A program made the position numbers and the translations under genes. DNA of 64,000 bases from Klenkia marina (GTDB taxonomy: Bacteria; Actinomycetota; Actinomycetes; Mycobacteriales; Geodermatophilaceae), in NCBI RefSeq assembly GCF_900101025.1, contig NZ_FMUH01000002.1, forward strand, positions 682,001 to 746,000, written 5' to 3'. The notes beneath the pieces were generated by a model that saw nothing but the letters and a program-made list of their open reading frames with translations, was not told where the DNA came from and made no database searches. Positions 7,531 to 14,826 of this stretch are shown piece by piece (position 1 is the stretch's first letter; every line of letters starts with the position of its first letter).

Positions 7531-8352
7531 GTGACCAGCGCACCCGACCAGCAGCTCTCCGGCCTCGCCCTCGTGGGCGGCGGCAAGATCGGGGAGGCCC
7601 TCCTCTCGGGCCTGACCCGCCGGCCCGGCGCTGCCGAGGGCATCGTCGTGGTCGAGCGCAGCGCCGAGCGGGCCGCCGACCTGGCGCAGCGGTACGGGGT
7701 GCGGGCCCTCGACCTCGCCGAGGCCGCCGCCGCGTGCCGGGTGCTGCTGGTGGCCGTGAAGCCCCAGGACGTCGACGCGCTGCTCACCTCCCTGGCCCCG
7801 CACGTCGGGGCAGGTCACCTGGTCGTGTCGGTGGCGGCCGGGGTGCCCACGGCCCGTGTCGAGGCCGCGCTGCCCCCGGGCACCCCGGTCGTGCGGGTCA
7901 TGCCCAACACCCCGGCGCTGGTGGACGAGGGCATGAGCGTGCTGTCGCCCGGCGCGCACGCCACGGAGGCCCACCTCGACGAGGCCGAGGCCCTGCTGTC
8001 GGCGGTGGGCCAGGTGCGGCGGGTGCCCGAGAAGCAGCAGGACGCCGTGACGGCGCTGTCGGGCAGCGGGCCCGCCTACTTCTTCTACCTGGTCGAAGCC
8101 ATGATCGACGCCGGCATCCTGCTGGGGTTGCCGCGGGCGCTGGCCGCCGACCTCATCGTGCAGACCGCGCTCGGGGCGGCCACGATGCTGCGCGACTCGG
8201 GGGAGCACCCCGTGCAGCTGCGCGAGGCGGTCACGAGCCCGGGGGGCACGACGATCGCCGCGATCCGGGAGCTCGAGCGGCACGGCGTGCGGGCGGCGCT
8301 CATCGCGGCGATCGAGGCCGCGCACGACCGCTCGGTGGAGCTGGGTCGCTGA
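7531..8352 (+). CDS. proC: Pyrroline-5-carboxylate reductase
   Basis: A 273-residue enzyme of the last step of proline synthesis (P5C to proline with NAD(P)H). The N-terminal Rossmann motif is LVGGGKIGEALLSGL. The C-terminal substrate domain carries ALSGSGPAYFFYLVEAMIDAG and the conserved VTSPGGTTIAAIRELE. The length is standard. The same gene neighbours ppx and bldC in mycobacteria. The GTG start follows a TAGCGT -10 by 7 bases. Confidence 0.95.
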   Translation: MTSAPDQQLSGLALVGGGKIGEALLSGLTRRPGAAEGIVVVERSAERAADLAQRYGVRALDLAEAAAACRVLLVAVKPQDVDALLTSLAPHVGAGHLVVSVAAGVPTARVEAALPPGTPVVRVMPNTPALVDEGMSVLSPGAHATEAHLDEAEALLSAVGQVRRVPEKQQDAVTALSGSGPAYFFYLVEAMIDAGILLGLPRALAADLIVQTALGAATMLRDSGEHPVQLREAVTSPGGTTIAAIRELERHGVRAALIAAIEAAHDRSVELGR

Positions 8353-8656
8353 TCCGGGGGAATTCTTTTTCGGACATCACGCTGCGTGAGTGCACAACGC
8401 CGAGGCGTCCGGGTTGGGGAGATGTGACGGTCCCCTGACGCCGTGTCGCCGTGTCGACATGTCATACACGCCCAGTGAACAACCGACCACTGGCAGTCGT
8501 GTCGACAAGTGACCAGGACGGACCGGTCCGCCTGTTCGTTTCACCCATCGCTTCTGTCCCACCAGGCCCCTAACGTTTCTCCCAGCACGCACGTGACCCG
8601 ACCGCCGGTGGGGAAGCCGACGGCCTCGATGCGCGCCACAGCGGAGGAGAAACACC
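8353..8656. promoter_or_regulatory. 304-bp intergenic region with bldC promoter elements
   Basis: No gene was found. It begins with an unusually A+T-rich patch (8360-8372, AATTCTTTTT) just behind proC. GTGTC occurs three times, at 8443-8447, 8451-8455 and 8499-8503. The longer repeat GTGTCGACA(T/A)GT occurs at 8451 and 8499, 48 bp apart. TAACGT at 8571-8576 is a good -10 for a ~75-base leader to the bldC start; no clear -35 is visible. Confidence 0.5.
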
Positions 8657-8995
8657 ATGACGATGCCCCAGCGCGCCTACCAGGTCCGCCCCGCCCAGCC
8701 CGGCCCGCGCCCCGTGGGTCGCCCCGTGTCGGCCCAGTCGGTCGCCCGCCCGGTGCCCGCCGCCCACCCGGCCGCCGCGCCGGTCAACCGGCAGCTGGCC
8801 CCCCAGCCGCAGCGCTCGGCCGTCACCTTCCTGACCGTCGCCGAGGTCGCCGCGATGATGCGCGTCTCGAAGATGACCGTGTACCGCCTCGTGCACGGCG
8901 GCGAGCTCTCCGCCGTCCGCGTCGGCCGCTCCTTCCGGGTGCCCGAGCGCGCCGTCCAGGACTACCTGCGCGACGCCTACACCGACATCGCCTGA
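8657..8995 (+). CDS. bldC: BldC-like excisionase/MerR-type HTH regulator
   Basis: A 112-residue protein. Residues 1-~53 are Pro/Gln/Ala-rich. Residues ~55-105 form the compact MerR-like winged helix TVAEVAAMMRVSKMTVYRLVHGGELSAVRVGRSFRVPERAVQDYL, which is nearly the signature of Streptomyces BldC. BldC binds direct repeats cooperatively and controls development in Streptomyces; its targets here are unknown. A strong Shine-Dalgarno (GGAGGA, 8643-8648) precedes the ATG. The N-terminal extension is longer than that of Streptomyces BldC. The stop codon is followed within three bases by the second structured repeat. Confidence 0.85.
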   Translation: MTMPQRAYQVRPAQPGPRPVGRPVSAQSVARPVPAAHPAAAPVNRQLAPQPQRSAVTFLTVAEVAAMMRVSKMTVYRLVHGGELSAVRVGRSFRVPERAVQDYLRDAYTDIA

Positions 8996-8997
8996 CA

Positions 8998-9063
8998 GAA
9001 GGACCACGTCGCCCCCCACGACGCACTCCGTGCGCCGCGGGACCCTGCGACGCGGCCGTTCCA
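8998..9063 (+). repeat. Structured intergenic repeat, copy 2
   Basis: A 66-base element three bases behind the bldC stop. Apart from the apex it matches the copy at 253-317 at nearly every position. The apical hairpin is CGCAC-TCC-GTGCG instead of CGAGC-AA-GCTCG. One outer-stem pair is disrupted to A-C. It probably forms the 3' end of the bldC mRNA. Confidence 0.7.
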
Positions 9064-9222
9064 TCGCGTCACCTGCACTGAAGAACAGCAGCGCCCTCCG
9101 TACGGGGTCGCCGCCGTCGGGTCCCGGCGGCGGCTCCCCGCGGGGGAGGACCTCGGCCGCCCGGCCGGTGGCCCCGCCCGGTCCAGCACCCGGCGAGCGA
9201 GCCGCCCCGCCCGGCCACCAGG

Positions 9223-9228
9223 TAGTCT
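9223..9228 (+). promoter_or_regulatory. -10 box for the bS22 operon
   Basis: TAGTCT gives a ~125-base leader before the bS22 start. No -35 consensus is visible. The 9064-9360 stretch otherwise holds only G+C-rich inverted repeats. Confidence 0.45.
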
Positions 9229-9360
9229 CGACAGCCGAGCGCCGTCGCCCCCGCTACCCGGGGACACCGGTGCACACGAGCGGAACACCCTCGCGTGGTG
9301 CCCGGCGTGGCCACCGGTCACCGCCCCGGGCCCCCGCGACCACGAGTCGGGAGCATCACC

Positions 9361-9459
9361 ATGGGTTCGGTCATCAAGAAGCGCCGCAAGCGGATGGCGA
9401 AGAAGAAGCACCGCAAGCTGCTCAAGAAGACGCGCGTCCAGCGCCGCAACAAGAAGTGA
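9361..9459 (+). CDS. Small ribosomal subunit protein bS22 (AURKAIP1/COX24-like)
   Basis: A 32-residue, extremely basic protein in which 18 residues are Lys or Arg. It begins [19 protein letters not shown], the hallmark of the actinobacterial bS22/AURKAIP1-type proteins (Rv0500B in M. tuberculosis). In mycobacterial ribosomes it binds 16S rRNA of the 30S subunit. A Shine-Dalgarno (GGGAG, 9349-9353) precedes the ATG by 7 bases. It is encoded 10 bp before the epimerase gene. Confidence 0.93.
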   Translation: MGSVIKKRRKRMAKKKHRKLLKKTRVQRRNKK

Positions 9460-9469
9460 GCTGAGGCTC

Positions 9470-10582
9470 GTGCCGCCCGCGGTCGTCCTCGTCACCGGTG
9501 TGAGCCGGTGGCTGGGCGGTGCGCTGGCGGCCGAGCTCGCCGCTGACCCCTCCGTCGAGCGGGTCCTGGGGGTCGACACCGTCCCCCCTCGTCCCGAGGT
9601 GCTCCGCCGCCTCGGGCGCACCGAGTTCGTGCGCGCCGACATCCGCAACCCGCTGATCGGCAAGGTCATCGCCGCGGCCGGCGTCGACACCGTCGTGCAC
9701 ATGAACATCAGCTCCACCCCCGGGGGGAGCGGCGGCCGCACGTCGATGAAGGAGCTCAACGTCATCGGCACGATGCAGCTGCTGGCCGCCTGCCAGCGGG
9801 TGCCGTCGGTGCGCCGGCTGGTGCTCAAGTCCACCAGCGCGGTCTACGGCGCCAGCCCCCGCGACCCCGCCGTCTTCACCGAGACGATGCAGGCCCGGCG
9901 CGTGCCCGGCGGCGGCTTCGCCAAGGACAGCCTCGACATCGAGGGCTACGTCCGGTCCTTCGCCCGGCGCCGCCCCGAGGTCGGGGTCGCCGTCCTGCGG
10001 TTCACCAACTTCATCGGCCCGCGCATCGACTCGCTGCTCACCGGCTTCCTGCGCATGCCCGTCGTCCCCACGGCGCTGGGGTACGACGCCCGCGTGCAGC
10101 TGCTGCACGAGGACGACGCGGTCGCCGTCCTGGCCCGGGCCACCACCGGCGACTTCGCCGGCACCGTCAACGTCGGCGCCGAGGGCACCGTGCTGCTCTC
10201 GCAGGCCATCCGGCGTCTCGGCCGGGTGCCGCTGCCCCTGCCCGAGCAGGCGATGGCGCCGCTGGGGCGGCTGATCCGCCAGGCCCGCATCACCGACTAC
10301 TCGCCCGAGCAGCTGCGCTTCCTGAACTTCGGCCGGGTGGTCGACACCCGCGTGCTGCGCGAGGAGTTCGGCTACACCCCGCGCTACACCACCGCCGAGG
10401 CGCTCGCCGACTACGGGCGCACCGTCGTCCCCGTCGTCGACCCCGGCGCCGTCGGCGCGACGCTGTCCACCGCCGGCTCCCTCGTGGGCCGGGCAGCCGG
10501 CGTGCTGAGCTCGCTCGGGGCGGTCGCCACCCGGCCCGCCCAGCCGCACGCACCGGGTCTGCGGGCGGTGCGCGATGCCTGA
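9470..10582 (+). CDS. NAD-dependent epimerase/dehydratase (extended SDR, GalE2-like)
   Basis: A 370-residue Rossmann protein with nucleotide-binding start VVLVTGVSRWLGGALAAEL, the acidic discriminator VLGVDT, and TSAVYGASP in the usual serine strand. The canonical YxxxK pair is not visible where expected; the segment reads FAKDSLDIEGYVRSFARR, with Tyr but no Lys four residues on. A sugar-nucleotide epimerase role therefore should not be assumed. The homologous slot in M. tuberculosis holds galE2, directly upstream of the same acyltransferase. It overlaps the acyltransferase gene by 8 bp. Confidence 0.82.
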   Translation: MPPAVVLVTGVSRWLGGALAAELAADPSVERVLGVDTVPPRPEVLRRLGRTEFVRADIRNPLIGKVIAAAGVDTVVHMNISSTPGGSGGRTSMKELNVIGTMQLLAACQRVPSVRRLVLKSTSAVYGASPRDPAVFTETMQARRVPGGGFAKDSLDIEGYVRSFARRRPEVGVAVLRFTNFIGPRIDSLLTGFLRMPVVPTALGYDARVQLLHEDDAVAVLARATTGDFAGTVNVGAEGTVLLSQAIRRLGRVPLPLPEQAMAPLGRLIRQARITDYSPEQLRFLNFGRVVDTRVLREEFGYTPRYTTAEALADYGRTVVPVVDPGAVGATLSTAGSLVGRAAGVLSSLGAVATRPAQPHAPGLRAVRDA

Positions 10583-11480
10583 GGCCCGCGTCATCCGGCT
10601 GCACCCCGACGGCCCCGAGGAGCCCACCGCGGCGGTGTCGGCAGGCTGGGAGGAGCAGGTGGCCGGCGGTCTGGACTTCCTGCGCCGCCGGCTCACCGGC
10701 GAGTACGAGACCGACGAGTTCGGCTTCGACCCCGACCTCGCCGACCACCTGCTGCTACCCGTGCTGCGCCCGCTGTTCCAGAAGTGGTTCCGCGTCGAGA
10801 CCCAGGGCCTGGAGAACGTGCCCGACGTCGGTGGCGCCCTCGTCGTGGCCAACCACTCGGGCACGCTGCCGCTCGACGCGCTGATGACCACCGTGGCGCT
10901 GCACGACGACCACCCGGCCGCCCGCCGGTTCCGGCTGCTGGGCGCCGACCTGGTGTTCCAGTTCCCCTTCGTCGGGGCCATGGCCCGCAAGTTCGGCTCG
11001 ACCCTGGCCTGCAACGAGGACGCCGAGCGGCTGCTGACCGACGGCGAGCTCGTCGGCGTCTTCCCCGAGGGCTTCAAGGGCATCGGCAAGTCCTTCAGCG
11101 AGCGCTACACCCTGCAGCGGTTCGGCCGCGGCGGCTTCGTCACCGCGGCGCTGCGCACCGGGGCGCCGATCGTGCCGTGCGCGATCGTGGGCGCCGAGGA
11201 GATCTACCCGATGATCGGCAACGCCAAGACGGCCGCCCGCATCCTCGGGCTGCCGTACCTGCCGATCACGCCGACCTTCCCGCTGCTGGGGCCGCTGGGT
11301 GCGGTGCCGCTGCCGTCGAAGTGGTTCATCGCCTTCGGCGAGCCCATCGAGACCGCGTCCTACGGCCCGGGTGCGGCCGACGACCCCATGCTGGTCTTCA
11401 ACCTCACCGACCAGGTGCGCGAGACCATCCAGCAGTCCCTCTACCAGCTCCTGCTGCAGCGCCGCTCCGTCTTCAGCTGA
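10575..11480 (+). CDS. PlsC-like lysophospholipid/diacylglycerol acyltransferase
   Basis: A 301-residue protein. It has the acyltransferase histidine motif NHSGTLPLDAL (~93-103), with six residues between His and Asp rather than the usual four, and the substrate motif GVFPEGFKGIGKSF (~159-172). Family members transfer acyl groups to glycerolipid or glycolipid acceptors at the membrane. The Rv0502-like slot is next to the epimerase and the serB-type gene, suggesting lipid or glycolipid assembly, but the acceptor is unknown. It is convergent with the HAD hydrolase gene, with 21 bp between stops and no obvious terminator. Confidence 0.85.
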   Translation: MPEARVIRLHPDGPEEPTAAVSAGWEEQVAGGLDFLRRRLTGEYETDEFGFDPDLADHLLLPVLRPLFQKWFRVETQGLENVPDVGGALVVANHSGTLPLDALMTTVALHDDHPAARRFRLLGADLVFQFPFVGAMARKFGSTLACNEDAERLLTDGELVGVFPEGFKGIGKSFSERYTLQRFGRGGFVTAALRTGAPIVPCAIVGAEEIYPMIGNAKTAARILGLPYLPITPTFPLLGPLGAVPLPSKWFIAFGEPIETASYGPGAADDPMLVFNLTDQVRETIQQSLYQLLLQRRSVFS

Positions 11481-11501
11481 CGCCAGGTCGCGACGGGGCC
11501 G

Positions 11502-12416
11502 TCAGAACGGCCAGCGGTTGCGGCGGCGCAGGGCCAGCAGACCGCTCACCGCGCCACCACCGAGAGCGGCGGCGCCCAGCGTGGGCACCCCGATGCGGGC
11601 GGCTTTGCGGCCGGTGCGGAAGTCCTTGACCAGCCAGCCGCGCGACCGGGCGACGGCCTTCAGCTCGGTGTCGGGGTTGACCGCCACCGCCGTGCCCACC
11701 AGGGACAGCATCGGGAGGTCGTTGGAGGAGTCGCTGTAGGCCGTGCACCGGGTGAGGTCGAGGCCCTCGCGCTCGGCCAGGGCGCGCACGGCCTGGGCCT
11801 TCGCCTCGTGGTGCATCATCTCGCCGACCAGCCGGCCGGTGTACTTGCCGTCGACGATCTCCGAGACGGTGCCCAGGGCGCCGGTGAGCCCGAGCCGGCG
11901 GGCGATCACCGACGCCAGCTCGATCGGGGTGGCGGTGACCAGCCAGACGCGCTGACCGGCGTCGAGGTGCTGCTGGGCGAGCACGCGGGTGCCGGCCCAG
12001 ATGCGGTCGGCCATGAGCTCGTCGTAGATCTCCTCGCCGGCGCTGGAGATCTCCTCGACCGAGCGGCCGGCGATGAAGGCCAGGGCGTTGTCGCGCACGG
12101 TGTGCATGTCCACCGCCGACTCGGTCCCGGCCACCCGGAACTTCGCCTGCTGCCAGACGAACGAGGCGACGTCGCGGCCGGTGAAGTACTTGCGAGCGGC
12201 CAGCCCGCGGGCGAACCAGAACAGCGACGCGCCCATCATCATCGTGTTGTCGCAGTCGAAGAAGGCGGCGGCGGTGAGGTCGGGCTGCACGGCCGGGGGC
12301 GTGTCCACCTCGGCGGCGGCGGCCGCGGCGGCGCCGGCCACCAGGGCACGGGTCTCCTCGTCCTCCAGCCCCGCCGGGGTGCGCGCACGACGGCCGCGGA
12401 ACGGCACTCGAACCAT
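11502..12416 (-). CDS. HAD-IB family hydrolase (SerB1-like phosphatase)
   Basis: A 304-residue protein. Motif I is [11 protein letters not shown] (nucleophile Asp ~53), motif II is VTATP, the conserved lysine is in [10 protein letters not shown], and motif III is [11 protein letters not shown]. These place it in the HAD-IB subfamily with phosphoserine phosphatases and the PlsC/CicA-type HADs. The C-terminus has a hydrophobic Gly/Ala segment ([17 protein letters not shown]) that may be a membrane helix, and ends RRRNRWPF. The substrate is unproven; the adjacent acyltransferase suggests a lipid-phosphate route as an alternative to phosphoserine. Confidence 0.85.
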   Translation of the reverse strand: MVRVPFRGRRARTPAGLEDEETRALVAGAAAAAAAEVDTPPAVQPDLTAAAFFDCDNTMMMGASLFWFARGLAARKYFTGRDVASFVWQQAKFRVAGTESAVDMHTVRDNALAFIAGRSVEEISSAGEEIYDELMADRIWAGTRVLAQQHLDAGQRVWLVTATPIELASVIARRLGLTGALGTVSEIVDGKYTGRLVGEMMHHEAKAQAVRALAEREGLDLTRCTAYSDSSNDLPMLSLVGTAVAVNPDTELKAVARSRGWLVKDFRTGRKAARIGVPTLGAAALGGGAVSGLLALRRRNRWPF

Positions 12417-12466
12417 GCGTGGCCCCCTCGTCTCGACGCCTCGCCGGGGCTGGCCCGGCGCGCTCG

Positions 12467-12472
12467 ACCCTA
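12467..12472 (-). promoter_or_regulatory. -10 box for the HAD hydrolase gene
   Basis: TAGGGT on the minus strand gives a leader of ~45 bases before the ATG at 12416. The next gene upstream (DUF5667) ends at 12512, so this is a separate promoter. Confidence 0.45.
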
Positions 12473-12511
12473 GCCGTAGCCGCTGAGCGCCCCGGCGCAC
12501 CGGAGCCCGGG

Positions 12512-13657
12512 TCAGCCGCCCACGCAGATCAGGCCACCGACGCAGATGGTCGTCGACGGCAGCAGGGGCGGCAGGTCGATCAGCGGCGGGGTGGTCGGCA
12601 CGGCCGGGGTGGGCAGCGGGAGCGGGCCGGTGGGCACCGCCGGTGCGCTCGTCGCCGGCGCGCCGCCGCCCGTGGGGCCGGCGGCGGTGGTCGTCGGTGC
12701 GCCCGGCGCAGCGGTCGGCGCAGGCGCCGGGGCCGGGGCCGGGTCGGACGTCGGCGCGGGGGCGGCGGTGCTGCCGGGGGCGGTCGGTGCCGTCCCCGGG
12801 TCCGGCGCGGTGCTCGGGGTGGCGCCCGGGGCCGCGGCGCACGCGCCCGGCACCGGGCCCAGCGAGTCGGCGCCGGCGTCGACGAACCCGTCCGGGCAGG
12901 CCAGCGCCGCCTGCAGGGCCGCACCCCGGGCAGCCACCTGGTCCACCAGCGCCAGCGAGTCGGCGAGCGCCTGCTCGGCGCCGGCCGGCACGTCGAGCTG
13001 CTCGAGCCCGGCGCGCTGGTCGCCGGTCCAGCCCGCCAGCGTGGTGAACGCCGCCGTGTCCTGCTCCTGCACCGCGGTGGCGGTCAGCGCCGCCGTGCCC
13101 TCGGTGGTCTGCTCGTCCATCGTCGCGAGCACGTCGACCACCGTCGCCGGATCGGCGCCGTCGGCCGCCACGGGCCGGCCCGGCACCGCGGCCGCGGGCA
13201 GCGCCCCGGCCTCGGACCCGGTGAGCTCGGTGAGCTCCTGCAGGCGCACCGACGCGAACCCCAGCAGCGTGAGGCCGCGGTCGGCATCGGAGGCCAGCGC
13301 CAGCTGGGTCTGCTCGCTGCCCCGCTTCAGGCCGTAGAGCAGGTCACCGGGCTCGGCGTCCTGGGCGAGCGCCACCAGGCCGGACAGCGCCCCGACCGTC
13401 ATCGCCGCACCGACCAGACCCGCGGTGAGCCGGGTGCGCCAGCGGGCGACCGGCGCGTCCTCGGCCCGCGCGGCCAGCAGCCGGCGCCAGGGGGAGGGCC
13501 GGGCCTCGGGCGAGCGCACCCCGGGGGTGCGCACCGCGGCCATCGCGACCAGCCGGGCGCGCTGCGCGGCCCGGACGTCGGCCCCGAGGTCGGGCTCGTC
13601 GCCGGCGAGCAGCCGCAGCCGCCCGACCAGCGCCTCCTCCAGCTCCCTGTCGTTCAC
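12512..13657 (-). CDS. DUF5667 membrane protein, probable anti-sigma factor (RsbN-like)
   Basis: A 381-residue single-pass protein: N-terminal cytoplasmic domain (1-~75), membrane helix ~77-98 ([22 protein letters not shown]), then an extracellular DUF5667-type helical domain ([25 protein letters not shown]... at ~103-130). Residues ~280-365 are Ala/Pro/Thr low-complexity, and the tail is [13 protein letters not shown]. It lies 121 bp downstream of an ECF sigma factor gene. In Streptomyces the same order gives bldN-rsbN, where RsbN holds BldN at the membrane. The anti-sigma role is inferred from that synteny and topology. GTG start. Confidence 0.78.
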   Translation of the reverse strand: MNDRELEEALVGRLRLLAGDEPDLGADVRAAQRARLVAMAAVRTPGVRSPEARPSPWRRLLAARAEDAPVARWRTRLTAGLVGAAMTVGALSGLVALAQDAEPGDLLYGLKRGSEQTQLALASDADRGLTLLGFASVRLQELTELTGSEAGALPAAAVPGRPVAADGADPATVVDVLATMDEQTTEGTAALTATAVQEQDTAAFTTLAGWTGDQRAGLEQLDVPAGAEQALADSLALVDQVAARGAALQAALACPDGFVDAGADSLGPVPGACAAAPGATPSTAPDPGTAPTAPGSTAAPAPTSDPAPAPAPAPTAAPGAPTTTAAGPTGGGAPATSAPAVPTGPLPLPTPAVPTTPPLIDLPPLLPSTTICVGGLICVGG

Positions 13658-13778
13658 CGTCGTCCCCGTCCCCCGTGCGCAGCGACCGGCCCGACGAGCC
13701 GTGTCAGCGCGGTCAACGAGGACCGGCGCCCCCCGATACGGGGTACCGGGAGGTAACTTGCCGCACCACCCGTGCGGG

Positions 13779-14645
13779 TCATCGCAGACCCTCCGGGAGC
13801 AGGGCCGCCAGCCGCTTGACGGCCCGGTGCTGGAGGGCCTTGACCGCGCCGTCCTTCTTGCCCATCGCCGCGGCCGTCTCGGACACCGAGAGCCCCTGCA
13901 GGAAGCGCAGCGAGATGCACTCCCTCTGCTCGTCGCCCAGCTGCGCGACGCAGGCCATCAGCTCGGCGTTCGTGAGCCCCTGCAGGACGGCGTCCTCGGG
14001 GCCGTCGGTGACGCGGTCGGCGTCGCGCATGTCGGCCGTCGTGACCTCGAGGCGGAACCGGCTGCTCTTCACGTGGTCGAGCACGATGTTGCGGGCGATG
14101 GTGACCAGCCACGCGCCGACGTCGCGGCCCTGGAAGGTCAGCGAGTCGATGCGCCGCAGCGCCCGCACGAAGGTCTCGCTGGTGAAGTCCTCGGCGGTCT
14201 GCCGGTCGGCGACGCGGTGGTGGAGGAACCGGAAGACCATCCCGGCGTACCGGTCGTAGAGCTCGCCGAAGGCCTCGGCCTCGCCGGCCTGGGCGCGTTC
14301 GACGAGGGTCCAGACGGCGACCTGCTCCTCGCCCTCGGGTCGGTCGGGCTCGGGCTCGACCACGGGCTCGACGGGGGGCTCGGGCTCGGGCACGGCAACC
14401 GGCCCGGCGGTCGGGTCGGCGGCCGGCTCCGCGGTGGGTCCGGCCCGGTGGCGGGGCGCGGCGGGCGCCTCGTCGCCGGCCGGGCGGCGGGGCTCGGGCG
14501 TGCGGGGCCGGGGCGTGGGGCGGGGCCGTGGGGTCGGCCGGGGCCGGGGGAGGACCGGCCGCTGCTCGTCCTGGAGCGGGTCGCCGGCGACCCCGTCCTC
14601 GACGGCGCCGCGGAGGTCGTCGGCGGCACGACCCTGGCGGGACAC
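13779..14645 (-). CDS. ECF sigma factor (BldN-like)
   Basis: A 288-residue sigma factor if the GTG at 14645 is used. Residues 1-~105 are a Pro/Arg/Glu-rich extension with RPRPTP repeats. Region 2 is ~112-195 (FGELYDRYAGMVFRFLHHR, DFTSETFVRAL, WLVTIARNIVLDH). Region 4 is ~228-283 (LGDEQRECISLRFLQGLSVSETAAAMGKKDGAVKALQHRAVKRL). Region 4 and the N-terminal extension resemble Streptomyces BldN. The frame is open further upstream, so the true start is uncertain within the extension. The DUF5667 gene downstream probably encodes its membrane anti-sigma. Confidence 0.85.
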   Translation of the reverse strand: MSRQGRAADDLRGAVEDGVAGDPLQDEQRPVLPRPRPTPRPRPTPRPRTPEPRRPAGDEAPAAPRHRAGPTAEPAADPTAGPVAVPEPEPPVEPVVEPEPDRPEGEEQVAVWTLVERAQAGEAEAFGELYDRYAGMVFRFLHHRVADRQTAEDFTSETFVRALRRIDSLTFQGRDVGAWLVTIARNIVLDHVKSSRFRLEVTTADMRDADRVTDGPEDAVLQGLTNAELMACVAQLGDEQRECISLRFLQGLSVSETAAAMGKKDGAVKALQHRAVKRLAALLPEGLR

Positions 14646-14754
14646 GTCGCCCCCCGTCGTCGTCGCCCAGGCGGTCCGGGGTGGGTGCCACCGGGCCCTG
14701 ACCTGCGCAGGTCGGGCCCATGGTGACAACATCGGGCCCCCACGTCCACGTGGA

Positions 14755-14787
14755 GCCCGTGCGATGCCCGTGCGAGGCCCGTGCGAG
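14755..14787 (+). repeat. Three 11-bp tandem repeats
   Basis: GCCCGTGCGA(T/G) is repeated at 14755, 14766 and 14777 with an exact 11-bp period, in the leader of the acyl-CoA synthetase gene. TCGGGCCC also occurs twice, 20 bp apart (14712 and 14732). These may be protein-binding sites facing one side of the helix. Confidence 0.6.
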
Positions 14788-14826
14788 GCCGCCCCGCCCG
14801 GGGTGGCAGGAGGAGGAGAGGCCGCA

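Noticed and set aside
12419-13756. Long plus-strand frame opposite the DUF5667 gene
   Set aside because: Composition is typical of a shadow frame (Arg/Gly runs) and the minus-strand DUF5667 protein has clear domain structure.
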